Below are positions 51,745-60,875 of a stretch of DNA of 64,000 bases, piece by piece. Under the pieces are notes generated by a model. The model was not told where the DNA came from. It saw nothing but the letters and a program-made list of their open reading frames with translations, and did not search any database. The stretch spans positions 186,001 through 250,000 of the forward strand of contig JADKDT010000002.1 of assembly GCA_016714465.1 (NCBI GenBank), in the 5' to 3' direction. Position numbers and translations under genes: made by a program. The number at the start of each line of letters is the position of its first letter. The first letter of the stretch is position 1. This DNA comes from Candidatus Brachythrix odensensis. Its GTDB lineage: Bacteria > Chloroflexota > Anaerolineae > J036 > Brachytrichaceae.

Positions 51745-54720
51745 TCAGTTGGGCGGCGTCTCCGGCGGCTTGCCCTTGCGCTCGCGGCGCCGGCGCAGAA
51801 GCTCGGCTGCGGCGTTGACGGCTGGCGGCGGCGCCTCAGCGCCCTCCTCGATTGCATATTGGGCCGGCTGCTCGCGCAGGCGCTGAAGCTCCGCCCGCAG
51901 CGAGGCCCTGCCCAACGGGGCTTCAACCGGCGCATCCGCGCTCGTCACGGTCTTGCGTTTGGCCGCCATCAAACGCCCCATGCGCTCCGTGTTGGCCAGG
52001 GCCATCTGTGGCGCAAGACCGCGCCGCCGCGCAAACAGGCGCTCCAGCAGGCCCGGCACGCTGATGACGATCCGGCGGGCCGCAACGTCAAACGGCAGAA
52101 GCAGCGTCGCGAACAGCATCAGGATTGGGAAGAGATCGGTTCGGGCCGCTGCCGCTGGCACATTCAGCTCAAAAGCCTGGGCGGGCATGGTCAACCTTGC
52201 TCCGCCGCCGAGCGACGCCCATGCTTCAAGGGCGCTCTGTCCGCTTGCGGCGGCCGGGGCATATTCGGCTGAATACGGCCGAGCATAGGGGATGGCCCGC
52301 TCGAGCGTCGCCTCGCCGGCGGCATCAAGCGACTCCACCCGCACAAGATAGGCGCCGGGCAGCGTGAGCGGGGCATCCACCTCGAAGTGCCCCGGGGCGG
52401 TCTGGACCATCGGCACAGTCTGTGTGATGCCATCGGCATCAATCAGCGTCGCGCGCAGACGCGCCTCGTTGGCCTGCGCGGCGCGGGCCGCCGGCAGGTC
52501 CGCCTCGATTACGGCCCGATCGCCGCGCGAGGTCACCTTTGCCTGGGCCCCGCTGTCGAGGCGATCAAGGATCGTCCAGCGAATCGCCTGGGCCCAAAAG
52601 CGCGGGTATTCGGCCCAATTGACCCAGGGCTGGCCCCAGCGGGTGGTGGCATCCGAGGTGAAGGCGACCGCGCGCCCGAGGCCGTACTGCCAGGTCGCCA
52701 GAAGCGGGTCCGTCTCGCTCGCGCGCAGGATGACCTGGGCCGAGGGCTTGGGCGTGCTGGCCACGTAGCCCCGCAACTGGGGCACGGCCGAGATCCCGGC
52801 CAGAATGGGCGACGCCGCGCCCAGCTTCGGAAAGAAGGGCTCCTCGATAATGTAACTGCGTTGGGCAAGGGCGGTCTCTTCGGTGAAGATGTTGGGCAGA
52901 TTGGCGGCGCGATTCGTCAAGTGGAAGCGCCCCTCTCCGATGCGGGCGATATCTCGCAGGAAAGGCACATCGCTGCCATCGCCGATCGCGACGACGCTCA
53001 GGGTGATGTTGCGCGCCCGCATCTGGGCGACCAGTTCTCGCGCGCCCGGCTGGTGCTCGGAATCGCTGCCGTCAGCGAGCAGAATGACGAACTTCGTCAG
53101 GCGGGTGGTCGGGGCGAGAACGCGGGCCGCCTCGTCAAGCGACTCCTTGATGTAGATGCCCCCGCCCCCCACCCCGATTCGGACGATGCGCGGAATATAG
53201 GCGGCCCGGTCGCGCCCATTGAACGGGCCGATCACGTCAACCGGAAGGGTGTCAAACGCAATCACGGTGACTTCGTCATCCTCGTTGAGCAACTCGACGG
53301 CGCGGGCGGCCGCCTCGGCCGCAAGACGCATCTTCTGGGCGCCGTTCTCGAGCGCGCCCATGCTGCCGCTCTTGTCCATCACGATGACCATCGCGATCGA
53401 CGGAAAGCGTTTGGGGTCGCGCACCTGCATCTCGACTGGGAGCGTTTCTTCGAGCGGGGTCTTGAAGTAGCCCCCGACGCCATAGCTGTTGGGCCCGCCG
53501 ATCACGACCAGCCCGCCGCCGATATCGCGGACATAGCTCTGGATCGAGAACATGGCACGTTGCGACAGGTCGCGGGCCGGGACATTGGCCAACACCAGTG
53601 ACTGATACTCGGCCAGCGATTGAATCTCGGTCGGCATCGCGCCGGCGGTGGTTTCGTCGAAGGCGATTTCGGCCGCCCTGAGGGCGGCCTTGAGCGGGGC
53701 AACTTCATCCGCTGCGCCGCGCCCGGGCGCGCCGGCAACCAGGAGAATGCGCGGCGGACCGCCCACGACGATTGCGGCCGACAGAGTGTTGTTTTGCGGG
53801 ATGCCGTCCTGCGGAACGGACAGGCTGGCCCGGATGGCGCTCAGGCCGGCCCGGGCCGCAGTGACGCGAATGCTGAAGGTGTTCTGGCCAACCAGGAGAT
53901 TGACGTCCTGCTGGCCAACCAAATCCGGCCCGGCAAAAAGCGTGAGCTGGGCGCGCTGGGCGAGAGACGAGCGCACCACGACCTGGACGGGAATGACCTG
54001 GCCGGCCGAGGCGCGCTGAGGGACGTCGAGGCGCTCGATTGCGGCATCCGGTCCTGTCGTCGATGGCAGCGCGACCACATCGAGGCGGGCGTTGGCGGCC
54101 CGGGCGAGGCGGGCGGCCGCTTCGGCATCCCCTGAAGTCGGAAGCCCATCGCTGAGCAGGACCAGCCGGCGGGCGGTGTCATTTGGCAGCAGCGAAAGGC
54201 CGAGACGGACGGCATTCTCCACGTTTGTGCCGCCTGAGCGCACCTGAGCGCCAAACGGTTGCAGATCACGCAGGCCGGTCATGGCGCGTTCGATCTGGGC
54301 ATCCGCCCCGAAGACCACGACGGCCGCGCTGTCAAGCGGGCCTTCACGCTGTCCGGCCGGGCGCATGCTCCGCAACGCGTCAGCGACAAAATCGGCGGCC
54401 AGATCGCGGCCCTCGGCTCCGACGCTGTCCGAGGCGTCGACCAGAAACACGACCGAAAGCCGGCGGTTGAGCGTGACCAATTGCGCGCCAGCCATGGCCA
54501 GGGCAATCAGGGCAATCAGGCCGCAGCGCACCAGCGCGCCAATCACGGTGTGCCGGTCCCAGATCAAGCCTGAACGCGAGGCGGGCCCACCCGCGACGGG
54601 ACGCGCGCCCGCCAGGGCCGCGACACGCCTGCGCTGGGCCAGACGCGGCCAGGCGATCAGGATGCTCAGCGGAATGAGCAGAAGAAGCGCCAGGAAGACG
54701 GGTTGAGAGAAAGTCAGCAC
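51745..54720 (-). CDS. Double VWA-domain membrane protein with GATase1-like middle domain
   Basis: 991 residues from the GTG at 54720, chosen because TACAAT lies 9 bases upstream; an earlier GTG at 54759 would add 13. It opens with LTFSQPVFLALLLLIPLSILIAWPRL (BatA-like), then RCGLIALIALAMAGAQLVTL. The first VWA domain has DASDSVGAE (MIDAS DxSxS). A glutamine-amidotransferase-like domain follows (GGGLVVIGGPNSYGVGGY). The second VWA domain has MDKSGSMGALENG and LLADGSDSEHQPG. A beta-sandwich region and a last helix (FPILMLFATLLLPFDVAA) precede a cytoplasmic Glu/Arg-rich tail. Proteins of this layout occur in chloroflexi and actinobacteria with MoxR/BatA systems, but no MoxR ATPase is nearby. 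The role is unknown. Confidence 0.85.
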   Translation of the reverse strand: MLTFSQPVFLALLLLIPLSILIAWPRLAQRRRVAALAGARPVAGGPASRSGLIWDRHTVIGALVRCGLIALIALAMAGAQLVTLNRRLSVVFLVDASDSVGAEGRDLAADFVADALRSMRPAGQREGPLDSAAVVVFGADAQIERAMTGLRDLQPFGAQVRSGGTNVENAVRLGLSLLPNDTARRLVLLSDGLPTSGDAEAAARLARAANARLDVVALPSTTGPDAAIERLDVPQRASAGQVIPVQVVVRSSLAQRAQLTLFAGPDLVGQQDVNLLVGQNTFSIRVTAARAGLSAIRASLSVPQDGIPQNNTLSAAIVVGGPPRILLVAGAPGRGAADEVAPLKAALRAAEIAFDETTAGAMPTEIQSLAEYQSLVLANVPARDLSQRAMFSIQSYVRDIGGGLVVIGGPNSYGVGGYFKTPLEETLPVEMQVRDPKRFPSIAMVIVMDKSGSMGALENGAQKMRLAAEAAARAVELLNEDDEVTVIAFDTLPVDVIGPFNGRDRAAYIPRIVRIGVGGGGIYIKESLDEAARVLAPTTRLTKFVILLADGSDSEHQPGARELVAQMRARNITLSVVAIGDGSDVPFLRDIARIGEGRFHLTNRAANLPNIFTEETALAQRSYIIEEPFFPKLGAASPILAGISAVPQLRGYVASTPKPSAQVILRASETDPLLATWQYGLGRAVAFTSDATTRWGQPWVNWAEYPRFWAQAIRWTILDRLDSGAQAKVTSRGDRAVIEADLPAARAAQANEARLRATLIDADGITQTVPMVQTAPGHFEVDAPLTLPGAYLVRVESLDAAGEATLERAIPYARPYSAEYAPAAASGQSALEAWASLGGGARLTMPAQAFELNVPAAAARTDLFPILMLFATLLLPFDVAARRIVISVPGLLERLFARRRGLAPQMALANTERMGRLMAAKRKTVTSADAPVEAPLGRASLRAELQRLREQPAQYAIEEGAEAPPPAVNAAAELLRRRRERKGKPPETPPN

Positions 54721-54729
54721 CCGCGCCAG

Positions 54730-54769
54730 ATTGTATCTGTCGCGGCGCGCCGCCTTCACCGGGTAGACT
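54730..54769. promoter_or_regulatory. Divergent -10 elements for VWA (-) and transporter (+) genes
   Basis: Minus TACAAT (54735-54730) is 9 bases before the GTG at 54720. Plus TAGACT (54764-54769) is 8 bases before the ATG at 54778. Both fit the leaderless pattern. Confidence 0.5.
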
Positions 54770-54777
54770 CGGCCGCC

Positions 54778-55524
54778 ATGGGACGCTTCAAGTATCTCGA
54801 CATCATCCTGGGTCTCTTCGTTTCGGTGCTGCTGATCAGCAACATCGCCTCGTCGGCCAAGATCATCGAACTTGGGCAGTTGGGGCCGCTCACGCTGACT
54901 TTTGACGCCGGGACGCTGGTCTTCCCGCTCAGCTATATCTTCAGCGATGTGCTGACCGAGGTGTATGGATATAGAAATGCGCGACGGGTGATCTGGATCG
55001 GCTTCTTCAGCCTGCTGCTAACGAGCCTTGTGCTGGTATGGGTCGGGCGCCTGCCCGGGGAAGCCTTCTGGTTGTCGACGACCGCGAGCGGCGATGCCGC
55101 GGCGGCCGATTTCGGGCAACAGGCCTACGACAAGATCTTTGGCCTGACCGTGCGGATCGTTTTGGGCAGCCTGGCCGCCTACTGGTGCGGGTCCTTTCTG
55201 AATGATTTCCTGCTGGCCCGGCTCAAGGTCCGAACGGCCGGCCGCTATTTGTGGGTGAGGACGATCGGAAGCACACTGGTGGGCGAAGGCGTCGACACAC
55301 TCATATTCGCCGTGATTGCGTTCGCGGGCGTGCTCCCAACCGAGACCCTGGTGACGTTGATCGTCTCAAACTATGTCTTTAAGGTCGGAGTTGAGGTCGT
55401 GTTTACGCCACTGACCTACGCGATTGTGAACCGGCTCAAGCAGGCGGAGGGCGTCGATGTCTTTGATCGTGATACCGATTTCAACCCTTTCACCTTGTCC
55501 ACGCCGCAAGGCCAGGGAAAGTAA
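54778..55524 (+). CDS. Queuosine precursor transporter family protein (YhhQ/VUT)
   Basis: 248 residues from the ATG at 54778. Six predicted membrane helices. LFVSVLLISNIASSAKIIEL, TFDAGTLVFPLSYIFSDVLTEVYGY, AYWCGSFLNDFLLARLK and GEGVDTLIFAVIAFAG are hallmarks of the VUT family, whose members import queuosine precursors (preQ0/preQ1). The cytoplasmic end is VFDRDTDFNPF. Annotation to queuosine import is family knowledge. Confidence 0.9.
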   Translation: MGRFKYLDIILGLFVSVLLISNIASSAKIIELGQLGPLTLTFDAGTLVFPLSYIFSDVLTEVYGYRNARRVIWIGFFSLLLTSLVLVWVGRLPGEAFWLSTTASGDAAAADFGQQAYDKIFGLTVRIVLGSLAAYWCGSFLNDFLLARLKVRTAGRYLWVRTIGSTLVGEGVDTLIFAVIAFAGVLPTETLVTLIVSNYVFKVGVEVVFTPLTYAIVNRLKQAEGVDVFDRDTDFNPFTLSTPQGQGK

Positions 55525-55530
55525 ACCGGT

Positions 55531-55544
55531 CAACCCTTAGGGTG
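55531..55544 (+). repeat. Half copy of the CCCTTAGGGT palindrome
   Basis: CAACCCTTAGGGTG matches the right arm of the palindrome at 24026-24098, but there is no opposite arm nearby. It contains a TAGGGT that is 9 bases before the next ATG (55553). Confidence 0.35.
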
Positions 55545-55552
55545 GGATCACG

Positions 55553-56921
55553 ATGCGAATCGGGCTTGATTTCGGGACAACCAACACCAGCGCGGCGGTG
55601 GTCGTCGATGGCGCGCCGCAGGTGCTGCCGTTGGACCCGGCCAGTTTGACGCCCGAGATTCTGCGCTCGGCCCTTTTCCTCACCCGCCCCGATGCAAGCA
55701 GCGGCGGCGCGAGCGTGCCATATCTGGGCCGGGAGGCCATCGATCGGTTTACCCATGCCAACGTTGGGCGGGTGATCGACTACCAGTTGAAGTTCATCGG
55801 CACAACCGATATTCTGCTGGGAGATCTGCCCTCGATCTCGCAGGCGATGTATAGCGAGGTCGACATGAACGCGCCCGGCCGGCTGTTTCAGTCGCTCAAG
55901 ACCGAGATGCGCTCACGGGCCTACGAGGGAACCAGCGTGTTTGGCGTGCGCTACTCAATTGAGATGCTGGTTGGGACGATGTTGCGCGAGATCGCCGGGC
56001 GGATCGAACGTCTGACCGGCGAACCGATCACGGCGATTACGATCGGCCGCCCGGTCCGGTATTCGGAGGATGCGGGCGAGAATGCGCTGGCGTTCGAGCG
56101 CATGCAGGACGCCTGCGCCTTTGCCGGATTACCCGCCGCGCAGTTCCTGGAGGAACCGAGCGCCGCCGCCCTGGCCTATCTGCGCGATTCGGCCCGGGCG
56201 GAGACCGTCCTGGTTTTTCGATTTCGGCGGCGGCACGTTTGCCGTGACGCTGCTGCGGGCCGACGGCGCGGGCGGCGCGCGCACCCTGGCAACCGCGGGT
56301 GTGCCGGTCGGGGGCGAGCTCTTTGATCAGCGGCTCACGCTCGGGCGATTGCTCGATCACTTCGGCGAGGGCGCCACGATGCGGACGGTAATGGGCGGGG
56401 CGCGTATGCCGGTACCAAACCACATCCTGCGCATGCTGGGCGACTGGGAGACCATCGTCGAGTTGTCCCGGCGCGAGCACATGGAGACGATCGAGCTGAT
56501 GGTGGCCACTGGCGACAGGCCCATTCAGTTGCGCGCCCTGCGCGACCTGGTGCGGCACAACTTCGGCCTGCCCTTCTATGAGAAGGTGGAGCAGGCCAAG
56601 GTCGCGCTGAGCGCAGCCGAGCGCGCCCGGTTCCGGATGGAGATGGGCGACATCTTCATCAGCGACACAATCCGACGGATTGAGTTTGAGCGTTTGATTG
56701 GGCCGGACGCGCGGCGGGTCGACGCGTGCATGGACGACGCTCTGGCCAGGGCCGGGTTGCGGGCCGCGGATGTTGATGTCGTGCTGCGGACTGGCGGATC
56801 GTCGCGCATCCCGCTATTCAAGCGATTGCTGACGTCCAAATTCGGCGAGGCGCGCCTGCGCGAGATCGACGCCTTCACCAGCGTGGCGGCCGGGCTGGCC
56901 ATTGCGGCCGCCCACGCATGA
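55553..56921 (+). CDS. Hsp70-like actin-fold ATPase (YegD-like), frameshifted
   Basis: About 455 residues after repair. ATPase motifs are IGLDFGTTNTSAAVVVDG (phosphate 1), FDFGGGTFAVTLLRADG (phosphate 2) and DVDVVLRTGGSSRIPLFKRLL (adenosine). The connect region ITIGRPVRYSEDAGENALA and FLEEPSAAALAYL is typical of the YegD subgroup of Hsp70. There is no substrate-binding domain or lid. An extra T in GTTTTTCG (56214-56218) splits it into two frames. Substrate and partners are unknown; no DnaJ or GrpE is adjacent. Confidence 0.9.
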
Positions 56922-56930
56922 CACACACCT

Positions 56931-56975
56931 CCAGACACCAAGCCCACCGGCGATGCCGGTGGGCTTGGTGTCTGG
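56931..56975. terminator. Perfect palindrome between convergent genes
   Basis: CCAGACACCAAGCCCACCGG(C) and complement, 21-bp arms around GAT. It lies between the Hsp70-like stop (56921) and the isomerase-like stop (56983), so it could terminate both. Confidence 0.65.
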
Positions 56976-56982
56976 CAAAGTG

Positions 56983-57830
56983 TCATCCGGAGTGGACGCC
57001 GGCGGCTTCGATCGCCGCGCGCAGGCGGCGGGCCGAGTCGATCAGGGCGGCGTCGGTGTCGCGGCCATAGCCGCCGCTCTTGGGCAAGCCGCCGATCTCC
57101 AGAATGGCCGGCCCACTGAAGCCGCCGCGCAAAGGGCCGCAAAGTGCGCGTCGAAATCCACCCGGCCCAGTCCCAATGGCAGGTGGTAATTGACCACCGG
57201 CAAAGGCGTGTCTGCGACGTGCAGCATCTGCATTCGCCCGGCCAGCCCGAGATAGGCATCGACATCGTCCGGCAGGGCGTGATTCATGTCCCACACAAAG
57301 CCCAATCCGGGAATCGCCTCCAACGCGCGCGCGCAGGCATCCGGCGCGCGGTAAGGTGGCCACTCGGGCTCATTCTGCTCAATCCCAAAACGGACTCCAA
57401 GACGCTCCGCCCGCTCGACCGCGACAGAAAGCTGATCGCGCAAACCGTCCTCAAAGGCGTCGACCTCGGCCGCAGCATTCGGATAGCGCAAGACAAGGTG
57501 CCAATGCGCGCAGGCGCACCCCAGCGCCTCAATGGCCGGGAGATTGGCCTCCAACAAGTCAAGCGGGGATCGTCCGGATGCCGTCCGCCCATCCGGACGA
57601 TCCACCCGAACCACGATTTCCATGACCGGAGTGATGCCCGCGCCGCGCATACGATCTCCGACTGCGGCAAGATCAGACCCGAGCTGGCGGGCCGACAATC
57701 CGTCTTCCGGACCTGGAAATTGGATGGCCTCGAACTGATTCGCTGCGGCGAAGTCGATCTCAGCAAATGCAGGACGCCAGTTGTTGGGGAAGAATCGGCC
57801 GTTCATGCCGACTTTGACCTGTTGATTCAT
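56983..57830 (-). CDS. Sugar phosphate isomerase/epimerase-like TIM-barrel protein, frameshifted
   Basis: About 282 residues after repair. AP_endonuc_2/xylose-isomerase-like fold: MNGRFFPNNWRPAFAEIDFAA, GFVWDMNHALPDDVDAYLGL (metal Asp/His) and LHVADTPLPVVNYHLPLGLGRVDF (metal His, Asp), then the C-terminal PAILEIGGLPKSG (metal Glu). A missing base near 57121-57126 separates the last 50 residues (FSGPAILEI...AAGVHSG). It could be a hydroxypyruvate isomerase, epimerase or related enzyme; the substrate is unresolved. Confidence 0.82.
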
Positions 57831-57845
57831 GTCGCGCTGACGATT

Positions 57846-58945
57846 CTATTCCGTGAACTGGGCGGCCCGCATGCGGCCTGCCTCGGTCAGAAACAGGTGT
57901 CCGTCGGTGGCTTGCGCAATTCCTTGGCGGAGCGCGAGGGCCAGGACATCGGCCGCAAAGCGAGCCGACCAGCGCAACTCGCCCCGCAGGTGGCCGACCT
58001 CGGCTTCATGCTCTTCACCGGGGACGCCCTCGTGGTTGGACAGGTGCAGAATCAATGTGTCGGTGGCGAAGGCCAGGCGCTGGCGGCGCACCCGCCGGAT
58101 GCGGACGATGACACCGTCGCGGGGCGAGAACAAGTGCGACAGGGCAAAACACACCCCGCACCAGGTCGAGATCGCCCCTGCGACGGACGCGTCAAGAACC
58201 AGCGCCACTGCGTAGCCAGCGGCCGCGCAGAAGACCCCGATCGCAACGGCCAGGCCGATCATGACCGGCAGGCGATCGGTCAGAAGGTAGGCAGAGGCAG
58301 CCGGCACGATCATCAAGGCAACCACGAGCACGGCCCCGACTGCGGTGAAGGCGCCAACGGCGGTGATGGAGACGGTCGTCATCAGCAGATAGTGGATGAT
58401 GATGGGCGAGAATCCGAGGGCGGCCGCGAGGCCGCTGTCAAACGTAGCCAGTTTGAGTTCTTTGTAGAACAGGCCAATGAAAGCCAGGTTCATCGCGCAC
58501 AGCACGGCCATCACCCAGATCGATTGCGGGCCGAGATTCAGGGATCCAATGAGCAGCGGATCGAAGGGCGCAAACTCGATGTTGCCAAAGAGCACGGCAT
58601 CAGCGTCAAGATGGACATTGGCGGCGAAGCGGGTGACCAAAAAAGTGCCGAGGGCGAACATGGCTGGGAAGACGATGCCGATCGCGCTTTCGCCCCCACC
58701 CTGCGGTGTTCTGAAGCGCCTCAACCAGGCTGACGGTGATGATGGCGGCCAGCGCCGCGCCGAGGAATCCGATGAGGAGGTTGGGGCCGCGCGCGATGAA
58801 GTAACCGGCGACGAGGCCGGGCAGGATGGCGTGGCTGATGGCATCAGCCATCATCGCCATGCGCCGCAGAACGAAAGCAGCCCAATAGCGCGCAGGCCGC
58901 CGCGCACAGGCCGCCGATCAACAGGATGGCAATCGTGTAGTCCAT
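57846..58945 (-). CDS. Mn/Zn ABC permease fused to winged-helix domain (MntD/TroD-like), two frameshifts
   Basis: About 366 residues after repair. It starts MDYTIAILLIGGLCAAACAL at 58945 and, after one indel near 58868-58885, continues AFVLRRMAMMADAISHAILPGLVAGYF, the ABC-3 family signature. A second indel near 58690-58710 lies before GIVFPAMFALGTFLVTRFAANVHLD. Eight or nine membrane helices follow. The last ~100 residues are not membrane but read as a winged-helix metal-regulator-like domain (ATDTLILHLSNHEGVPGEE, LRWSARFAADVLALALRQGI, LFLTEAGRMRAAQ), the fusion known in some Mn/Zn permeases with a DtxR-like tail. It pairs with the upstream permease gene 6 bases away. Confidence 0.85.
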
Positions 58946-58951
58946 TTCCGA

Positions 58952-59860
58952 TTACCTGCCCGCCGGCTGAGGAGGCGCGAGTTCGCGCCGATGCCGGCGC
59001 GCACGCAGCGCCGCCCACACCAAGCCGCGCTCGGGCGCAAGAAACAACGAAATGAGGGTGATCGCCGTCATACTGAGGATGATCATTGGCCCGGTTGGAA
59101 TGCCGCGTTCGGTCACCGAGAGCAGCGCGCCCGACACGCCCGAGGCAGCCCCAAACAGGGCGGCCAGCAGAATCATCACGCCCAGCCGGTTGGTCCACTG
59201 GCGGGCGGCGACGGCCGGGCCGACCAGCATCGCGGCCATCAGCACGACGCCGACGGTCTGCAACCCGATGACGACGGCAACCACAATCAGACCCGTGAGA
59301 ACGATGCTGAGCCCGTGCACGGGCAGTCCGATGCCAGCGGCAAAGCCAGGGTCAAAGGCGAGCAATTTGAACTCTTTGTAGAGCGCGCCAACGGCCAGCA
59401 GCGCCACCCCGCCCAGCACCGCCATGGTCACAACATTCTCCGTGATAAGGGTCGCCGCCTGGCCAAACAGAAAGTGGTCGAGACCGGCCTGGTTGGCGTC
59501 GTTGCGCTTGTTGATAAAGGTCAGAAGCAGGATGCCGAATCCGAAGAAGACGCTGAGCACGATGCCAAGCGAAGTGTCCTCGCTGATCTTGGTGTCGCGG
59601 ACGATGCGCAGCAACAACCAGGCGCCCAGCCAGCCCGAAATACCGGCGCCAATCAGCAGCACGAGCGGGGCCTTGCTCCCGGTCAGCATATAGGCCAGGC
59701 ACACGCCGGGCAGCGCAGCGTGGGCGAGCGCATCGCCAAGCAGCCCCTGCCGGCGCAGCACCGCGAAACAGCCCAACACCCCGCTGACGATGCCGAGCAG
59801 AGCCGACCCCAGCGCGACATTGCGGAGGGTGTAGTCGGTTAAGAGGTCGAGTATCGACAT
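58952..59860 (-). CDS. Mn/Zn ABC permease (MntC/TroC-like)
   Basis: 302 residues. Eight or so membrane helices with FAVLRRQGLLGDALAHAALPGVCLAYML (the ABC-3 motif), FGQAATLI, LAFDPGFAAGIGLP and VGVVLMAAMLVGPAVAARQW. A basic C-terminal stretch (ALRARRHRRELAPP) ends the protein. It forms a heterodimeric pore with the next permease. It starts 147 bases after the ATPase gene's stop; that gap holds a repeat. Confidence 0.92.
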   Translation of the reverse strand: MSILDLLTDYTLRNVALGSALLGIVSGVLGCFAVLRRQGLLGDALAHAALPGVCLAYMLTGSKAPLVLLIGAGISGWLGAWLLLRIVRDTKISEDTSLGIVLSVFFGFGILLLTFINKRNDANQAGLDHFLFGQAATLITENVVTMAVLGGVALLAVGALYKEFKLLAFDPGFAAGIGLPVHGLSIVLTGLIVVAVVIGLQTVGVVLMAAMLVGPAVAARQWTNRLGVMILLAALFGAASGVSGALLSVTERGIPTGPMIILSMTAITLISLFLAPERGLVWAALRARRHRRELAPPQPAGR

Positions 59861-59875
59861 GTTGTGGTGTTGTTC

Positions 59876-60004
59876 GTCAGGTTTGGTCAGGTCAGTAAGG
59901 TTTGATCAGGTTTGTTCAGGTAGGTAAGGTTCGATAAGGTGAATCCAACTTACCGAACCTTATTCACTTGACCAAACCTTGCCCACCTGACCAAACCTGA
60001 TCAC
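59876..60004. repeat. AGGTTTGGTCAGGT repeat cluster, imperfect inverted
   Basis: Left part TCAGGTTTGGTCAGGTCAGT and TAAGGTTTGATCAGGTTTGT; right part CTTGACCAAACCTTGCCCAC CTGACCAAACCTGATCAC. Degenerate ~12-base units in one orientation then the other, so it folds into an imperfect stem. It lies between the permease and ATPase genes of the metal importer, inside the likely operon. Confidence 0.65.
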
Positions 60005-60007
60005 ACA

Positions 60008-60772
60008 CTAAGCTGCTCCGTGTTTAAACGCGTACGGCCGCCCGCCGTAGGCGCGGGCGAGGTTTTCCTGGGTAAAGACCTCGCTGAAGGGGCCACTGGC
60101 GATCATGCGCACATTCATCAGGGCGACCCAATCGAAGTATTCGGGCGCGCTGTCCAAATCGTGGTGGACGCAGATCACGGTTTTGCCGCGCTCACGGAGC
60201 TCTTGCAACAGGCCAACGATGGCGCGTTCGGTCACGGCATCGACGCCAACAAAGGGCTCGTCCATGACATACAGATCGGCCTCCTGGGCCAGCGCGCGGG
60301 CCAGGAAGACGCGCTGCTGCTGACCACCCGAAAGCTGGCTGATCTGGCGATGGGCGTAGTCGGCCATTCCCAAATGCTCGAGGCTGCGCATGGCGCGGCC
60401 AGCCTCGGCTTTGCCCGGCCGCTTGAACCAACCCAGCCGGCCGTAAGTACCCATCGTGACGACATCGAGGGCGCTGGTCGGGAAGTCCCAGTCGGCCGAG
60501 GTGCGCTGCGGGACGTAACCGACCCGCAGGCGCGACTCGGCATACGTCCTGCCAAACACCCGGATACTGCCTGAGGCGATCGGAACCAGGCCGAGGGCGG
60601 CCTTGATCAAGGTGCTCTTGCCGGCCCCATTCGGCCCGATGATGGCCATCAGCTTGCCGGCGGGGACTGACAGGTCCACGTCCCACAGCACGGGCCGTTC
60701 GTGATAGGCGACGGTCAAGTCGTCGATCTGAAGCGGAATCACCTGTTCCGCGGTCGTTGTTTGGTTTTGCAT
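60008..60772 (-). CDS. Mn/Zn ABC transporter ATPase (MntB/TroB-like)
   Basis: 254 residues. Walker A IIGPNGAGKSTLIKAALG, Q-loop YVPQRTSADWDFPTSALDVV (a motif of Mn/Zn importers), signature LSGGQQQRVFLARALAQ, Walker B YVMDEPFVGVDAVTERAI and H-loop CVHHDLDSAPEYFD. It energises divalent-metal uptake with the permeases and the binding protein. Confidence 0.93.
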   Translation of the reverse strand: MQNQTTTAEQVIPLQIDDLTVAYHERPVLWDVDLSVPAGKLMAIIGPNGAGKSTLIKAALGLVPIASGSIRVFGRTYAESRLRVGYVPQRTSADWDFPTSALDVVTMGTYGRLGWFKRPGKAEAGRAMRSLEHLGMADYAHRQISQLSGGQQQRVFLARALAQEADLYVMDEPFVGVDAVTERAIVGLLQELRERGKTVICVHHDLDSAPEYFDWVALMNVRMIASGPFSEVFTQENLARAYGGRPYAFKHGAA

Positions 60773-60817
60773 CTCTCTCGTGGTTCAGGCTGCGTGCGGC
60801 GCAGTTCCGTAGGTTTG

Positions 60818-60864
60818 ACCGGAAGTTGCATGCCCCAGCTTCGCCGGGGCATGCAACTTCCGGT
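60818..60864 (-). terminator. Long palindrome between binding-protein and ATPase genes
   Basis: ACCGGAAGTTGCATGCCCCA(GC) and complement (22-base arms, one mismatch) around TTC, 12 bases past the binding-protein stop. Within the operon, it might lower downstream expression or protect the upstream mRNA. Confidence 0.6.
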
Positions 60865-60875
60865 AATGGTCACTG

